A stretch of DNA of 62,000 nucleotides from Chrysomallon squamiferum (GCA_012295275.1 CM022678.1:16060545-16122544), one strand, 5' to 3'; counted from the stretch's first letter, positions 37,993 to 49,559 are shown. Numbers and translations are program-made. The notes: generated by a model from the letters alone, not told the origin.

Positions 37993-38060
37993 AATTAACT
38001 AAACCACTTTCTATACAGGCCAACATGGGCTCAGTTGTAACACATACTGCAACCCAAATT
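37993..38060 (+). pseudogene. Truncated internal exon module, G1
   Basis: Acceptor TTGTTTCAG and exon start AATTAACTAAACCACTTTCT are present, and MGSVVTHTA is readable. The module is then fused to the intron-type block (AATTACGTAAAGCACAATGA) with no donor. Confidence 0.5.
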
Positions 38061-38319
38061 ACGTAAAGCACAATGAAGATAAACTTTTTATTATTATTAT
38101 TGTTGTTGTTGTTGTTGTTGTTGATGGTGGTGCTGTTTATGCCTATCTCAAACTGATTACTCTAGATTCTCTCACCTGTTTTATAGGAATCAAACTTAAA
38201 CCAAACGTCACATCTATAAATTATTTCACTGAAGAAAAAAAGAAAGAAAATGGAAAGAAAATAGAGAAACAAAGGTTATATTAAAGAGAATGTATAATTT
38301 ATTTATTTATTTGTTTCAG

Positions 38320-38415
38320 AATTAAATAAAGCATTTACTGTAATGGGCATAAGTTGCATAGTTTGAACAGAGGTTCTTGCTCCAGTAGTCAACATTGTTT
38401 CCTTATACCCAGGAG
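38320..38415 (+). pseudogene. Internal exon module with in-frame stop, G1
   Basis: Acceptor TTGTTTCAG and donor GAG|GTAAGATT are intact and the length is again 96 bases. The family frame meets a TGA after CATAGTT, so this copy cannot code through. Confidence 0.5.
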
Positions 38416-38938
38416 GTAAGATTAGTTTTTTTTGTATCAGATAATTTTTTTTTTTTTTTTTATCTCGTCAGTGCTGTACGGAGTAGGATGAAACTGAGCA
38501 TAGAAGACGGTCAAAAACGCCGTGAAATAAAATATATGAGGTGAAATAAAAAGTATATATTTATATATATTTATATATTTGATAAATTATGTTAAACAAG
38601 TGCAGCGCGTAGTAAGAATATTTGTACAAATTAGGTAAAGCACTTATAGACAAAGAAGATAAATTGGTTACAAGAGGATTGTGATCGCTATGAAACCTGT
38701 TCCTTGAGCACGGTAAAAAAAAATCTATTACACGTAAATAAAAAAGAAATCAAACTTAAACCAAACGTCATATCTATAAATTATTTCACTGCAGTCGTGC
38801 ATTCATGTCTAACAGTTCATAAATCGCAGCCATTAAATATCCTTTTGTACAAGTGAAACACAACATCAGTTAAAGGGAGGGGAGTAATAAAGTTAATTTA
38901 ACCAGATAATATGGTTTATTTGTTTCTATTTGATTCAG

Positions 38939-39153
38939 AAACGTCGTACACTACGAGTGGAAGAAAAATATCCACGTCAAAAAGAAAACAAACGAGAAAA
39001 AAAAAAAAAAAAACGGAAATGGAGTTCAGGGAACTTCCTGCGAGAGTTGCACCCAGGGGAATATCCTGGGCCACTGGTTACGATTCATCTTTCTTTTTGC
39101 AATCAACTATTAGATCAAATATGCCTGCTCGCGTCAACTTAATAAAACTTTGA
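38939..39153 (+). CDS. Terminal exon of mini-exon gene G1
   Basis: Acceptor TTTGATTCAG, then 215 bases open to TGA in the family phase. The first half is Lys/Arg-rich (KRKQTRKKKKKT) and differs from the other terminal exons. The second half (NMPARVNLIKL) corresponds in position to their C termini, and AATACCGTGACGTCA follows the stop. An A run of about 16 bases inside the exon makes the frame sensitive to length errors. Confidence 0.35.
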
Positions 39154-39709
39154 ATACCGTGACGTCAGAAAAATTAAATTGTACGAACATCAGTCTCCAT
39201 ACGTCTAGAATAACATTATGCTCCAGTAAAATGAAACACTTTAATTTGTACAAGGTAACTTTACTAGATTTGTTTTTGTTTTGTTGTGATTTTAAATTAA
39301 ATGTTTTATTTTGTTTTAATACTAAAGAAAAGAATGCAGATTATAGAACACCTTTCTGCAGAATATTATGTTATTTTATACTATATTAAGCTATATAAAA
39401 TACAAACATATATGTATAGAACATAAACATATACATATATATATACATACACATATAAATATTATATTATATTCTGCAGAACTTGTGTCTTTCTATCTAT
39501 CCATCTATATAACATGTAGATAGATAGATATATAGACAGACAGACAGATAGATAGATAGTTACATAATACATACATACATTAAGCTGATTGTTGATTGTT
39601 GTTCGTAAAATCAAGTTTTATAATTGTTAGGCAAACTTGGATTTATACTCGATCTTCTTCGATTTTTTTCTGTGATTTTTCACGCTCAAAAACCATAATT
39701 TATTTATAT

Positions 39710-40365
39710 TGTCACGGAATTCAGATTGCGTTAAAAATTGTTACTTCAATCAATCCTCGCGCTTTTTATTTTTACGCCATGTAATTGAAATTGCGTAACT
39801 AATTATAACTACAATCACATCCGCGCTTTTTTATTTTTTATTATAAAAGGGCTGGCACTTGGTAATTTCAGCGATTTTTCTCATTAACCAGAGAGCTCAG
39901 TCAGGCGGGGAAACCAATGCTTTTGAAAGACATTGTCTTTACTGGCGAGTACGGTAAGCAATTGTCTATTCTTATTTTGTTAGGGTGTAATGTGCAATTA
40001 ACCTGAGTCAGTAACATTTATTATACGTAAATGTTTAATATTTTAATCTGTCCTCCGTGCAGATTCTTATTTTGTCTTGGTTCCCGGTATTACCTTACTC
40101 GTATCGTTAATCAAAATTACGTAAACGTATGTTTTATGATTGTATAATGTATTATTATCAAGTTACCTATATATCTTAATTAAATAATTAACTTGTTCCT
40201 TAACTTGTGTTGTTTTTATTTCTCTAGTGGATAGACAGACTTATTGATTTATATAGATTGCTGTCAGTTTATATTCCTTGTTAGGTGGCCCTTAAAACAC
40301 CTTGTTACCCTAGGCTTAGCCTTAATAAAATATACAAGATGTTTAATCGTGTGTTCCCCGTGACA
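39710..40365 (+). mobile_element. LTR of a retrotransposon (5' LTR or solo LTR)
   Basis: The 656-bp element starts TGTCACGG and ends CCGTGACA, a perfect 8-bp terminal inverted repeat with TG..CA ends. It contains a TATAAAA box (about 39842-39848) and an AATAAA signal near its end (about 40324). It interrupts a block (ATACTCGATCTTCTT, TCTGTGATTTTTCACG, CAAAAACCA) that is uninterrupted at 43340-43395 and partly at 46950-46985, which marks the insertion. The LTR family is not known. Confidence 0.7.
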
Positions 40366-40378
40366 AGATTATAAACGT

Positions 40379-40397
40379 TGAGGCTCTCGTCCGGGAT
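40379..40397 (+). mobile_element. Primer-binding-site-like sequence downstream of the LTR
   Basis: TGAGGCTCTCGTCCGGGAT lies 13 bases after the LTR end. It resembles the tRNA-complementary primer sites of retroelements (compare the GCTCGTCCGGGAT form). No gag or pol and no second LTR were found, so the internal part appears deleted by about 40560-40860, where the cluster modules resume. Confidence 0.5.
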
Positions 40398-40854
40398 TTT
40401 TTCAAATAAATAATTTGGGAGCTCGTTTTATGGAATTATTTCTTTAGAGGTTTTCAGTAGTTCCTCAATTTAAACAGCTAATTTATGATTATGTCCACTT
40501 GAGAAAACAGGACACAGCAAAATAATAACGATATTAAAATAAATAAATCAAAACTGAGAAATAATTATGGATACAAGATGCATTGAACTATCCTAGTGTA
40601 ACTTTTATCAAAAGAGCAAAGAGGGTGATATTATATTACAATTGGAAAATATTCATAATATTTGAAATGCGTGTGTGTGTGTGTGTGTGTGGGGTAATTG
40701 TGTCTGTGTATGGATATATAACGGAGACAATCATACCATTGATAAATAACAAGGACCAATACAGACAAACTGAAACACCAATAAAAAAAGGTCTGCCACT
40801 GATGTACAGAATTTCAAATAGCATAACTCTGGGATGTGGATTTTGGAAAAGCTT

Positions 40855-41300
40855 ATTTTCTTTATAAGAATATTTGTACAAATTACTTAAAGCACACGTA
40901 GACAATGAACATAAATTGGTTACAAGAGGGTCGAGTACGCTTGAGTATGGTAATACAATCTATTACACGTACGATGATGAGATAAAAATTACCTTATGTC
41001 AAAATAATATATACTAATATTACACAGTTGTGCTTCTTTGTTATTATTATCGTTATTCTTTTTTTGTTGTTATTGTTATTAGCATTATTATTGCAATGTT
41101 GTTGTTGTTGTTGTTGATGGTGGTGGTGGTGGTGTTTATCGCCTTTAACAAAGACAGAACGTAGTGCTGTCTACGCCTTTCTCAAAGTGATTAAGCTAGA
41201 TGTTCTCACCTGTTTTATACGAATCGTCTTCAGTTACCAATCATTTCGTTAAACACCTCCTAACTTCACATCTCGAAATTATTTCACTGAAGTCGTGCAT
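40855..41300 (+). repeat. Intron-type modules of the mini-exon cluster
   Basis: AATATTTGTACAAATTACTT..AAAGCAC, GGTTACAAGAGG, GTTGTTGTTGATGGTGGTGG, GCTAGATGTTCTCACCTGTT and CGTCTTCAGTTACCAATCA occur in the same order at 43.99-44.4 and 44.8-45.3 kb, and reversed near 25.1-25.5 kb. Confidence 0.65.
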
Positions 41301-41465
41301 TCATGTCTAACAGTTTATATATCGCAGCCATTAAATATCCTTTTCTACAAGTCAAAAACAACATTAGTTATAAAAAAAATATTAAAAAAAAAAGAGAAAG
41401 AAAAGAAAAGAAAAGAAAAGAAATAAAGGTTACATTAATCAGATTATATAATTTATTTATTTCAG

Positions 41466-41608
41466 TATTAACTAAACCAGCAAATGAGTATGAAATGCAA
41501 ACATTGTGCTGGCTCTTAACTCGAATTGTCCCAGATTTCGTCTTTCCGAAGTTCAGCGAGTTTCATCCAGTTGAGAAGCCCGCACCGCCAGCGGGAATTC
41601 TTCGTTGA
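41466..41608 (+). CDS. Terminal exon-like module, frame differs from the 30.6-kb copy
   Basis: Acceptor TTATTTCAG and family phase. The open frame reads VLTKPANEYEMQTLCWLLTR, IVPDFVFPKFSEFHPVEKP, then APPAGILR and a stop. The conserved 3' peptide (EFFVEFKHSFLTVVKFYTKY, QQLHKTLN) is present just downstream but in another frame (to about 41689), so this copy is shifted relative to 30591-30772. It may encode a different C terminus or be decayed. Confidence 0.35.
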
Positions 41609-42759
41609 GTTCAAACACAGTTTTCTTACTGTCGTGAAGTTTTACACAAAATATGACTCCTCACAGCAACTTCATAAAACTCTGAATACCATGACGTCAC
41701 ACAAATTAAACTTAGTACAAATATTAGTCTCCATACGTCTACAATAACTTGTTATTTCAGTGTCATGCTTTGCTATTTGAAAACACTATGTACCAGTTAA
41801 ATGAAACAATTAAGTATCGTTTGAAACAAATTAATTTAAGACATACTTTAATTTCTACAAGTTAACTTTACTAGATATTTTGTTTCTTTCTGGTGTTTTA
41901 AAACAATTGTTTTTATTTTTTGTTAATACTAAAGAAAAAAATACAGATTTTGGTATGCCTTTTAGAGAGGTCTATATGTATATATGCATGTATGTATGTG
42001 TGTGTATGTTTAAAATGCCTGTGTTTATTTAAAATGCCTGTGTTTATTTAACATACATGCAACTCACATTCATTCATACATAAAGACATACATACATTAA
42101 CGCTCACACTCACACACACACAGCCACGCATCAAATTTAAGCAAAAAAAAAAAGAAAAAGAAGAAATGAAAACGTTAAGAATAGCCTTTAATAATGTTGT
42201 CTTCGTTTTGAAGTGAGACGAAAAAATTTTAAAACCATGAGTCCACATTGGGCACAGTCATTATTGAACTATTATAATTTAAATAATTCAATGTGATATA
42301 ACTTTTATTTTACGATGAGTGAAATAACGTTCTCACCATCTACACAGAGATTTGAAAGAAATAAAGGAAAAAGGTAAAGAAATAAACAATTTGCAATTTT
42401 GTATAAAACTTATTACTACTACTAAACTAATAATAATAATACTAATAATTCAAAGATGATGATTCGATTTCTGATGACCACGACAACAACAACAACAACA
42501 ATAATAATAATAGTTAGAAAGTTAGATAGACAGACAGACCGATAGAGAGGTAGACAGAGACTCACAGAGACAAATTGACACAGAGAAAGATACGTAGACA
42601 GGTAGATATGTTTGTAAACAGGAAAATTTGTCCGTAGGTACATAGGTAATTAGGTCAGTCACGAGGTCAATAACCAGTCAGACAACAACAGAATAACGCA
42701 GAAACCCATACATATATCGAATACGGATACATAATTAGAATCAATTCTAATTTTTATAA

Positions 42760-42970
42760 CCTGTTAAATTAACAGCTGTTAGGATTAAACTGTGATAAAT
42801 ACAATAAACACTGTCTCTCTGACATATAAAACTTATTACACTGTAAACTCAGAAGCTTTGTACAAAACATTCAAAGAAGCTGATGATCCGGATTTTGATT
42901 TAGTCACGTGACAAAACTTGACACCTATAGGTTCGAAGGTTGAAGAGATAGATACACAGTGACAGTTTAT
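42760..42970 (-). repeat. Promoter-like module P', inverted copy
   Basis: On the minus strand: CTATAGGTGTCAAGTTTTGT, CACGTGACTAAAT, then TTCTGAGTTTACAGTG and the GGATTAAACTGTGATAAATA region reversed. Matches 21775-22120. Confidence 0.55.
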
Positions 42971-42972
42971 AT

Positions 42973-42982
<10 letters not shown>

Positions 42983-43008
<26 letters not shown>

Positions 43009-43280
43009 AAACCTATATTAAACTCAAAAAGATACAAACATATAATAATGTAAAATAAATAATATAATATAATATAATATAATATAATATAATATAAATT
43101 GTATATTTATAAATGTATCTTTGGATGTATGCATGTATATGTCTGTCTATCTGTCCGTCTATTTAACAGGTATATAGATAGATACACAGACAGACAGATA
43201 TATAGATAGAGAGATAGAGAGATAGGTAGACAGATAGGTAGACAGATAGATAGACAGACAGACAGATAGATAGATAGATA
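42983..43280. repeat. TG, ATATA-T and GATA/GACA microsatellites
   Basis: TG run (42975-43006), ATAAT units (43060-43095) and GATA/GACA units to about 43280. Confidence 0.9.
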
Positions 43281-43579
43281 TAACGCGCGGGTGACTATTG
43301 ATTCGTGAAATCTCGTTTTATAACTGTTAGTTAAACGTGTCTTTATACTCGATCTTCTTTTATTTTCTGTGATTTTCTTCACGATCGAAAACCACTTTAC
43401 AAACGAATAAATATCTATCCACTTTAAGAATTGTAAATAAATAAATAAATAAATAAATAACAATGAACAAAAGGAAAATTAAAAACAAGTCTTAGTTACA
43501 CTGTGCTATTTTTGAACATGTAATGAAATGCTTGGGAGATCCGTCCAGTTTGTGCTTTGGTAATTACAGGCTCGTGACA

Positions 43580-43764
43580 AACTGACAACAGACAGGTTAA
43601 CGCCACATAACTACAGTATTGTATTTAACTGCTGCCTGGGAAAGGACTTGCCATACACCCTGTCGCAGACGTGTTTCACAACAGCTTGCTCTGATCAGCA
43701 CATTAGTTTTGTTTTCACTGTGTACTGACAGAATTCGCCAGAGCGACTTACTCTACAGGTCAAC
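43580..43764 (+). promoter_or_regulatory. 5' module of the mini-exon family, copy G2
   Basis: Includes GACAGGTTAACGCCACATAA, CTGTCGCAGACGTGTTTCAC, AACAGCTTGCTCTGATCAGC and GAATTCGCCAGAGCGACTTA, shared with 36290-36442, 47150-47290 and (reversed) 27100-27350 and 48140-48320. The core contains the dyad GTCTGtcgCAGAC in several copies. Confidence 0.45.
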
Positions 43765-43828
43765 ATGGACAAGGATTTAACATCGACTGTTCCTGAGGCA
43801 GTCAACATTGTTGCGCAAGGCATAAAAG
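43765..43828 (+). CDS. First coding exon of mini-exon gene G2
   Basis: ATG opens MDKDLTSTVPEAVNIVAQGI-K and leaves one base (phase 1), as in the other first exons. The donor dinucleotide at the aligned site is AC (AAAG|ACAAG), so normal splicing looks lost. It could be a pseudogene copy. Confidence 0.35.
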
Positions 43829-44540
43829 ACAAGATTTGTTTCAGTATCAGATACTTTTTTTTTGTATTTATTTACTTTCTTTTTTTTATCTCGACAGTTG
43901 TGTACGGAGTGATATTAAACGGAACTTAGAGGACGGTCATAAACGCAGAGAAAATAAAATGAATGACGTGAAATGAAAAGTATATATTTATATATATGAT
44001 ACGTTATGTTAAACAAGTGCAGCGTAGTAAGAATATTTGTACAAATTACGCCATGAAACATGTTCATCGAGTATAGTTAAAAAATCTATTACACGTACGA
44101 TGATAAGATAAAAATTACCTATGGCAAAATAACATATCATATACTGTGTATTAGACAGTTGGGCTTCTTTATTATTATTATTATTATTATTATCATTATT
44201 CTTGATTTGATGTTGTTGTTATTGTTATTAGCTTTATCATATCAATTGTTGTTGTTGTCGTTAATGGTGGTGGTGGTGTTTATCTCCTTTTACAAAGACA
44301 GAACGTAGAATGATTACGCTAGATTTTCTCACCTGTTTTATACGAATCGTCTTCAGTTACTAATCAGCTCATTCACTACCTCCCAGCTTAAACCAAACAT
44401 CACTGCAGTCATTAAATATATTTTCTACAAATCAAACACAACGTTAATAATAATAAAACAAACTTGAAAGAAAAGAAAAGAAAAAAGAAAACAAAGGTGA
44501 TATTAACAGATTATAAAATGTATTTATTTGTTTGTTTCAG

Positions 44541-44645
44541 GATTAACTAAAGCACTTCGTATACAGGCCAACCGGGGGAAACATTTAACACAGATTATTA
44601 CTGCAGTAGTCGACAATCTTATCCTTACTGGGCAAGGTGTTTCAG
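44541..44645 (+). CDS. Internal phase 1-1 exon, G2
   Basis: Acceptor TTTGTTTCAG, 105 bases open, donor CAG|GTAAAATT. It encodes (G)LTKALRIQANRGKHLTQI then ITAVVDNLILTGQGVS. The second half aligns with the first exon at 48056-48137 (NKGKALTQIVPV). Phase 1-1 symmetry as at 34370-34474 and 36998-37093. No domain recognised. Confidence 0.5.
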
Positions 44646-45384
44646 GTAAAATTAGTTTTTTTTAGTATCAGATAAAAAAAAGAACCCAATAATAATAAAA
44701 ATTAACTTGACAATTCTGTACGGAGTACGGTGAAAATGAAATTAGAAGACGTCATAAACGCAGTGAAAATAAAATATATGAGGTGAAATAAAAAGTATAT
44801 ATTTATGTATACGATAAATTATGTTAAACAAGTGCGTAGTAAGACTATTTGTACAAATTAGGTAAAGCACATGTAGACAATGAAGATAAATTGGTTACAA
44901 GAGGATCGTGTACGCTACAAAGCATGTTCCTTGAGTACAGTGGTGGGGGGGGAAATGTTACATGTACGATGAGAAGATAAAAACATTTGCTTATGACTAT
45001 ATCATATACCTAGTATTTAGACAATTTTGCTTCTTTATTATTATTACTGCTGTTATTATTAGTAGTAGTATTATTATTGCAATTGCTGTTGTTGTTGTAG
45101 TTGATGGTGGTCCTGTCTAGGCTTTTCTCAAAATGATTACGCTAGATTTTCTCACCTGTTTTATACGAATCGTCTTCAGTTACCACTCAGTTTGTTAAAC
45201 ATCTCCAAACTTAAACCAAACGTCACATCTACAAATTATGTTTCACTGCAGTCGTGCATTGATCGTTAACAGTTTATACATCGCAGTCATTAAATATTCC
45301 AAGCACAACGATGATTATAGTGGGGGGAAGAAAGAAATTTATATTAACCAGATTATATAATGTATTTGTTTCTGTTTCTTTCAG

Positions 45385-45575
45385 AATTAATAAAATCAGG
45401 AATTATGACTGGAGGAAACATACAGGTCGGTCTTAGATCGAATTCGCCAGTGTTTTTCTGCGCGGTTTTTGTCCAGGGGAAAATGCCGGACTTCGGGTTT
45501 CGAGTTTCCGTTGAGTTCGAGCAAATTCTGAATGAACTTTTACACCAAATATGCCTCCTGACAGCGACTTCATGA
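45385..45575 (+). CDS. Terminal exon of mini-exon gene G2
   Basis: Acceptor TTTCTTTCAG, 191 bases open to TGA in the family phase. Peptide landmarks: ELIKSGIMTGGNIQVGLRS, PVFFCAVFVQGKMPDFGFR, SVEFEQILNELLHQICLLTA. The nucleotide sequence aligns with 41466-41720 and the minus-strand 30591-30772, with an internal deletion that changes the C-terminal frame. Confidence 0.45.
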
Positions 45576-45805
45576 AATTCTGAATACCGTGACGTCACAA
45601 AAATTAAATTTTGTACAAACGTCACACTCCATACGTCTACAATAACTTGTTATTTCAGTGTCAGACAGTGTTATTTAAAAACACTATGCAGCAGTTAAAT
45701 GAAACAATTAAGTATCGTATGATAGAAACTCATTTAAGACAGACTTTAATTTCTGCAAGTTAACTTTACTAGATGTTTTATCTTTGTTGTGATTTTATTT
45801 TATAT

Positions 45806-46624
45806 ACCGTATATACTTGTGTACAAGGCGACCTTATGTATAAGTCGATGTGTATTTTAAGACCAAAAATTGCGTCATTTTAGGTATTACTTGTGTATAA
45901 GTCGACTGTAGATTCCAGGCACCGTCACTATTTTTAGACCAGTGTGACAGTGCCATGAAGGCCTACATTGTACACCTACTGTAACATAACTTGCACGAGC
46001 TGTAACTTGCACGAACATACCATAATAACGTAAATGCATGTATTACACGAGCTATAGCCTAAATGTATCATAAATAGTATATCTCTTTAATGTAATAGGT
46101 CTAACATGGAGACCTAACTTACCGTTATATTTAGCCGTTCTATGATTTACAAAATTTTATGGCCATAGCCCTAAAATACTGTATATGATGCAATATTATT
46201 TCACCAAATTCTTTACAATTACACAAGTGAGTTTTGTTTATGAAATTAGGACCGATATTTAGTGCAGTTTGGCAGAGAAGTCTGCATTCCTAGATCATTG
46301 CAAGACGCCGTAAGGCATAAAGCCATACTGACGGGTTTCTTGCTTTAAAATGTATTTTTATGTCACTAAACGGAAGAATATCATCTTTTACATTCATATC
46401 TGGTTTTGTTATTTAATTTTTCAAAATGTTTTATACGATAAAATTATATTTTTGAAAAGCTGAAAGACCGCGATTATTTTAGATGCATCCCGTAGCAAAA
46501 AATAGTCAAAATGGCGACTCTTCAGCAACAGCTACAAAAGCATTACCTATGTATAAGTCGACCCCCAAAATATTACCTTAATATAGTCTCCCATAACTTC
46601 GACTTATACACAAGTATATACGGT
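45806..46624. mobile_element. Non-autonomous DNA transposon with terminal inverted repeats
   Basis: The 819-bp element begins ACCGTATATACTTGTGTACA and ends with the near inverse complement TGTGTATAAGT...reversed as TACACAAGTATATACGGT. Internal GTATAAGTCGA motifs occur near both ends. It is flanked by TATATA, compatible with a TATA or TA target duplication. No transposase reading frame is present. Superfamily not assigned. Confidence 0.75.
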
Positions 46625-46689
46625 ATATATATTATCTTGGGTCATATTTATTTTAGAATAAATCTGTAATAAATTCAACAAAGTCTGTC

Positions 46690-46935
46690 TCTCAATAACT
46701 ACTCAATAACTACTGTGTTTATCAAAGTACTTCAGAGAATCCACAACTTTATTACTTATTACTGGAAACGGTCGCGAGTTTATTTACTTATATACCTCCT
46801 TATCTGACTTGTAAACTTAGAAACTATGTACATTACATTCAAAGAAGCTGATGATTTGATTGTTGATGTAGTCATGTGACAGCACTTGACACCTGTCGGG
46901 TCGGAGGTTGAAGAAATAGATACTTAATGACAGTT
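46690..46935 (-). repeat. Promoter-like module P', second inverted copy
   Basis: Minus strand: CGACAGGTGTCAAGTGCTGT, CACATGACTAC, ATTGAATGTAATGTACATAGT, CGCGACCGTTTCCAGTAATA, GGATTCTCTGAAGTACTTTG. Closer to 21775-22120 than the copy at 42.8 kb. Confidence 0.6.
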
Positions 46936-47089
46936 CAATGCTCAGTGATTTTTTTCACGATCGAAAACCACTTTACAGACCAATAATTATCTATCCACTT
47001 TAAGAATTGTAAATAAATAAATAACAATGAACACAAAGAAAATTAAAAACAAGTCTTAGTTACTGTGCTATTTTTGAACATGTCATCAA

Positions 47090-47310
47090 ATGCTTGGGAG
47101 ATCCGTCCAGCTTGTGCTTTGTTATTTAGTGGCTCGTGACAATAGCTAGGTTAAAGTCATGTAATTATAGAAGTATATCTAATCGCTGTCTGGGGAAGTA
47201 ATTCGACATAACGCACACTCTAGCTTTGCCAGAGAACGTGTCTGTCGCAGACGTTTTCCACAACAGCTTGCTCTGATCAAAACTAAGGAAGCTTGTTCCT
47301 TGAGAACAGT
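47090..47310 (+). pseudogene. 5'/first-exon module, truncated copy
   Basis: Has CTTGGGAGATCCGTCCAGCT, GACAATAGCTAGGTTAAAGT, CTTTGCCAGAGAACGTGTCT, GTCGCAGACG and ACAACAGCTTGCTCTGATCA as at 43530-43700. It then jumps to CTTGTTCCTTGAGAACAGTA of the intron-type block, so the ATG exon is deleted. Confidence 0.5.
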
Positions 47311-47789
47311 AAAAAAAAAAAAAAATCTATTTCAGGTACTATGATAAGATACATCTATATCATTTAAACAATTTTACTTCTTTATTATTATTGTTGTTGC
47401 TGTTATTAGCATTATTATTGTTATTGTAGTTGTCGTTGTTGATGGTGGTATCGGCTTTTACAAAAACAGAACGTTGTCTTTTCTATATCTTTATTATGAA
47501 TACGTAGATATTCATCCATGATGTTTCCTGACTTATTTTCATACAACTATTTATGCGTCAGTCTGAATTATTATTATTGATTTGTTGTTGATGTTGTGGT
47601 TGTATTATTATAGTTGGTCAGAAAATAACTACTAAATAGTTTAAAATAAACAATAATAAAAGTAATATGACATTAAATTATTTATATAATAATAGTTTGA
47701 TAATGGTGTGTGCCAAAAGTGGACTAATTATTTTAAAACAATTTTGTATCTGTATAAAAAGAAGACAAAATTATATGGGCTATTCCTTA

Positions 47790-47945
47790 TGTTTTGTCTA
47801 CATGTCTCTTTACGTGCTTTGTACAAATATTCTTACTACGCGCTGCATTTGTTTAACATAATTTATCATATATATAAATATATACTTTTTATTTCACGTC
47901 ATACATTTTATTTCACGGAGTTTATGACAGTCGACTAAGTTCAGT
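47790..47945 (-). repeat. Intron-type module, minus-oriented copy
   Basis: Reverse of the 37.2-kb block: ACTTAGTCGACTGTCATAAA, CTCCGTGAAATAAAATGTAT, GACGTGAAATAAAAAGTATA, GTAAGAATATTTGTACAAAG. Confidence 0.65.
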
Positions 47946-48055
47946 TTCACTCTACTCCGTACACAAATGACGAGTTAAAAAAGAAAAAAAAAAAAAAAAA
48001 AAAAAAAACAAAAAAAAACAAACACCTTATCTGGTACTTAAAACGCTAATCTTAC

Positions 48056-48137
48056 CTGAAGTGACTGGCCAAATAATTCTAACAGGAACAATCTGTGTTA
48101 AAGCCTTGCCTTTGTTGGGCGGTTTAGTAAGTCGCAT
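48056..48137 (-). CDS. First coding exon of mini-exon family, best-preserved copy
   Basis: On the minus strand an ATG opens MRLTKPPNKGKALTQIVPVR then IIWPVTS, 27 codons plus one base. It ends in a canonical donor TTCAG|GTAAGATTAG. The upstream module (48140-48320) has the shared 5' blocks including GTCTGCGACAGAC-type dyads. The downstream exons on this strand would lie below 48.0 kb, where only an intron-type block (47.79-47.95 kb) is recognisable. The start is the first ATG after the conserved GACTACTGACACA. Confidence 0.45.
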
Positions 48138-48139
48138 TG

Positions 48140-48330
48140 TGTCAGTAGTCAGTAAAGAAATTAATGTGTTGAGCAGAGCAAGCTGTTGCGAATCACGTCT
48201 GCGACAGACACGTTCTCTGACAAAGCCAGGGTGTGTTATGACGAATTATTTCCACAGACAGCAGTTAAATACATTTCTATAATTCTTAACCTATCTGTCG
48301 TCATTTGCTAATAGATATCAAAATAAGCTG
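48140..48330 (-). promoter_or_regulatory. 5' module of the mini-exon family, minus copy at 48 kb
   Basis: Minus strand: GACGACAGATAGGTTAAGAA, CTTTGTCAGAGAACGTGTCT, GTCGCAGACGTGATTCGCAA, CAGCTTGCTCTGCTCAACAC. Together with the plus-oriented 47.1-47.3-kb copy it forms an inverted pair about 0.9 kb apart. Confidence 0.45.
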
Positions 48331-48514
48331 AATGGATTTTCCAAGCATGTGATTGCTATTTTAAAATCTGATTCCATTTTCAAAAATAATAACTCAGTGT
48401 TGTTTCTAATCTTCTTTATATTCGTTGGTTATTTATTTATTTATTTATTTTCTTGCAGGTGAAATAAGTTTTAAAAATGGAAACTTGAATTAGAAATACA
48501 ACAGATAGAGAGAA

Positions 48515-48530
48515 AGAGAAAGATAGAGAA

Positions 48531-48595
<65 letters not shown>
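48515..48595. repeat. GA microsatellite
   Basis: GAAAGA units followed by about 57 bp of GA, equivalent to that at 27561-27627. Confidence 0.95.
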
Positions 48596-48597
<2 letters not shown>

Positions 48598-48864
48598 TTA
48601 ATAAGTCTTGAAAATTATGTATTAAATTGTGTCTTTAAACAAAATGTAAAATTACATATGAAAATACAAAATTTATATTTAGATATATTACTATAAATGG
48701 AATAAGCTTTGACATAATCCAAATGTTAGAGTCGAGAAAACCATGCTATTTGAAATTCTTACATCAGTGGTAGACTTTTCTATTGGGAGTTTCAGTTTGT
48801 CTGTATTGGTCCTTGTTTTTATTTATCAATGGTATGAGTGTCTCCGATAGACCAAATATATATA

Positions 48865-49559
48865 CAGAGTGGTACCTTGACTTACGAATTTATTTCGTTC
48901 CGTGACCGAGCTCGTAACTCAATTTCTCGTATATCAAATCATTTTTCCCAAATGAAATTAAACCATTCCAGCTCCCCAAAACCACCCCTATTTTTTTATA
49001 ATGTGTTTTTAAATAAGAAAAATGTATGTTAAAATGACAGATATTGTATAAAAACAAAATAAAGGAGAATGTAAAGAAATAAACTGGTTTTGTAAAGTGT
49101 ACACGGTTACGTTTTGTCCATCTTTTCATGGAAAACGATCCGCAGCTTAGAAATTATTTAAACGCCTTTGGCTGGAGGTATAGCCTTAATCGACGCCTTC
49201 TGCTTCAGTATTGTACATATCGTAAAAGTACTATGGTCGTACAGCCTAGTCATGTTGAATACATGCACACCTCTCTCACGTTTTTCTATGATTTCTATTA
49301 TTTCAATGAACATCAGCACTGACCTTTGCACTCACTTCCTTAGGATCCTTGGAAATTTGGTAAAATAGTGCACAAAACGCGAGCACAACACAACAGAGAT
49401 GCTTCCACGGCGAGTGACCACGTGAAGCAAACCAGTGAGACGCGACATAATGGGCGGGAGTTGTACCGTTCGTTGGGCCAACTAGCGGCGACATAGCTGA
49501 AGCTGCTCGTAATTCGGATTTTGGCTCGCAACTCAAAGCAAAAAATCGAGGCAGCACTG
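48865..49559. mobile_element. pogo/Tigger-like non-autonomous element
   Basis: The 695-bp element starts CAGAGTGGTACCTTGACTTA and ends in GCCTCGATTTTTTGC-type inverse sequence closing with CACTG. It is flanked by TA on both sides (48863-48864 and 49560-49561), the target site of the Tc1/mariner/pogo group. CGAGCTCGTAACTC near the left end and its inverse (GAGTTGCGAGCC) near the right are typical of Tigger-like ends. No transposase is encoded, so it needs one in trans. Confidence 0.7.
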
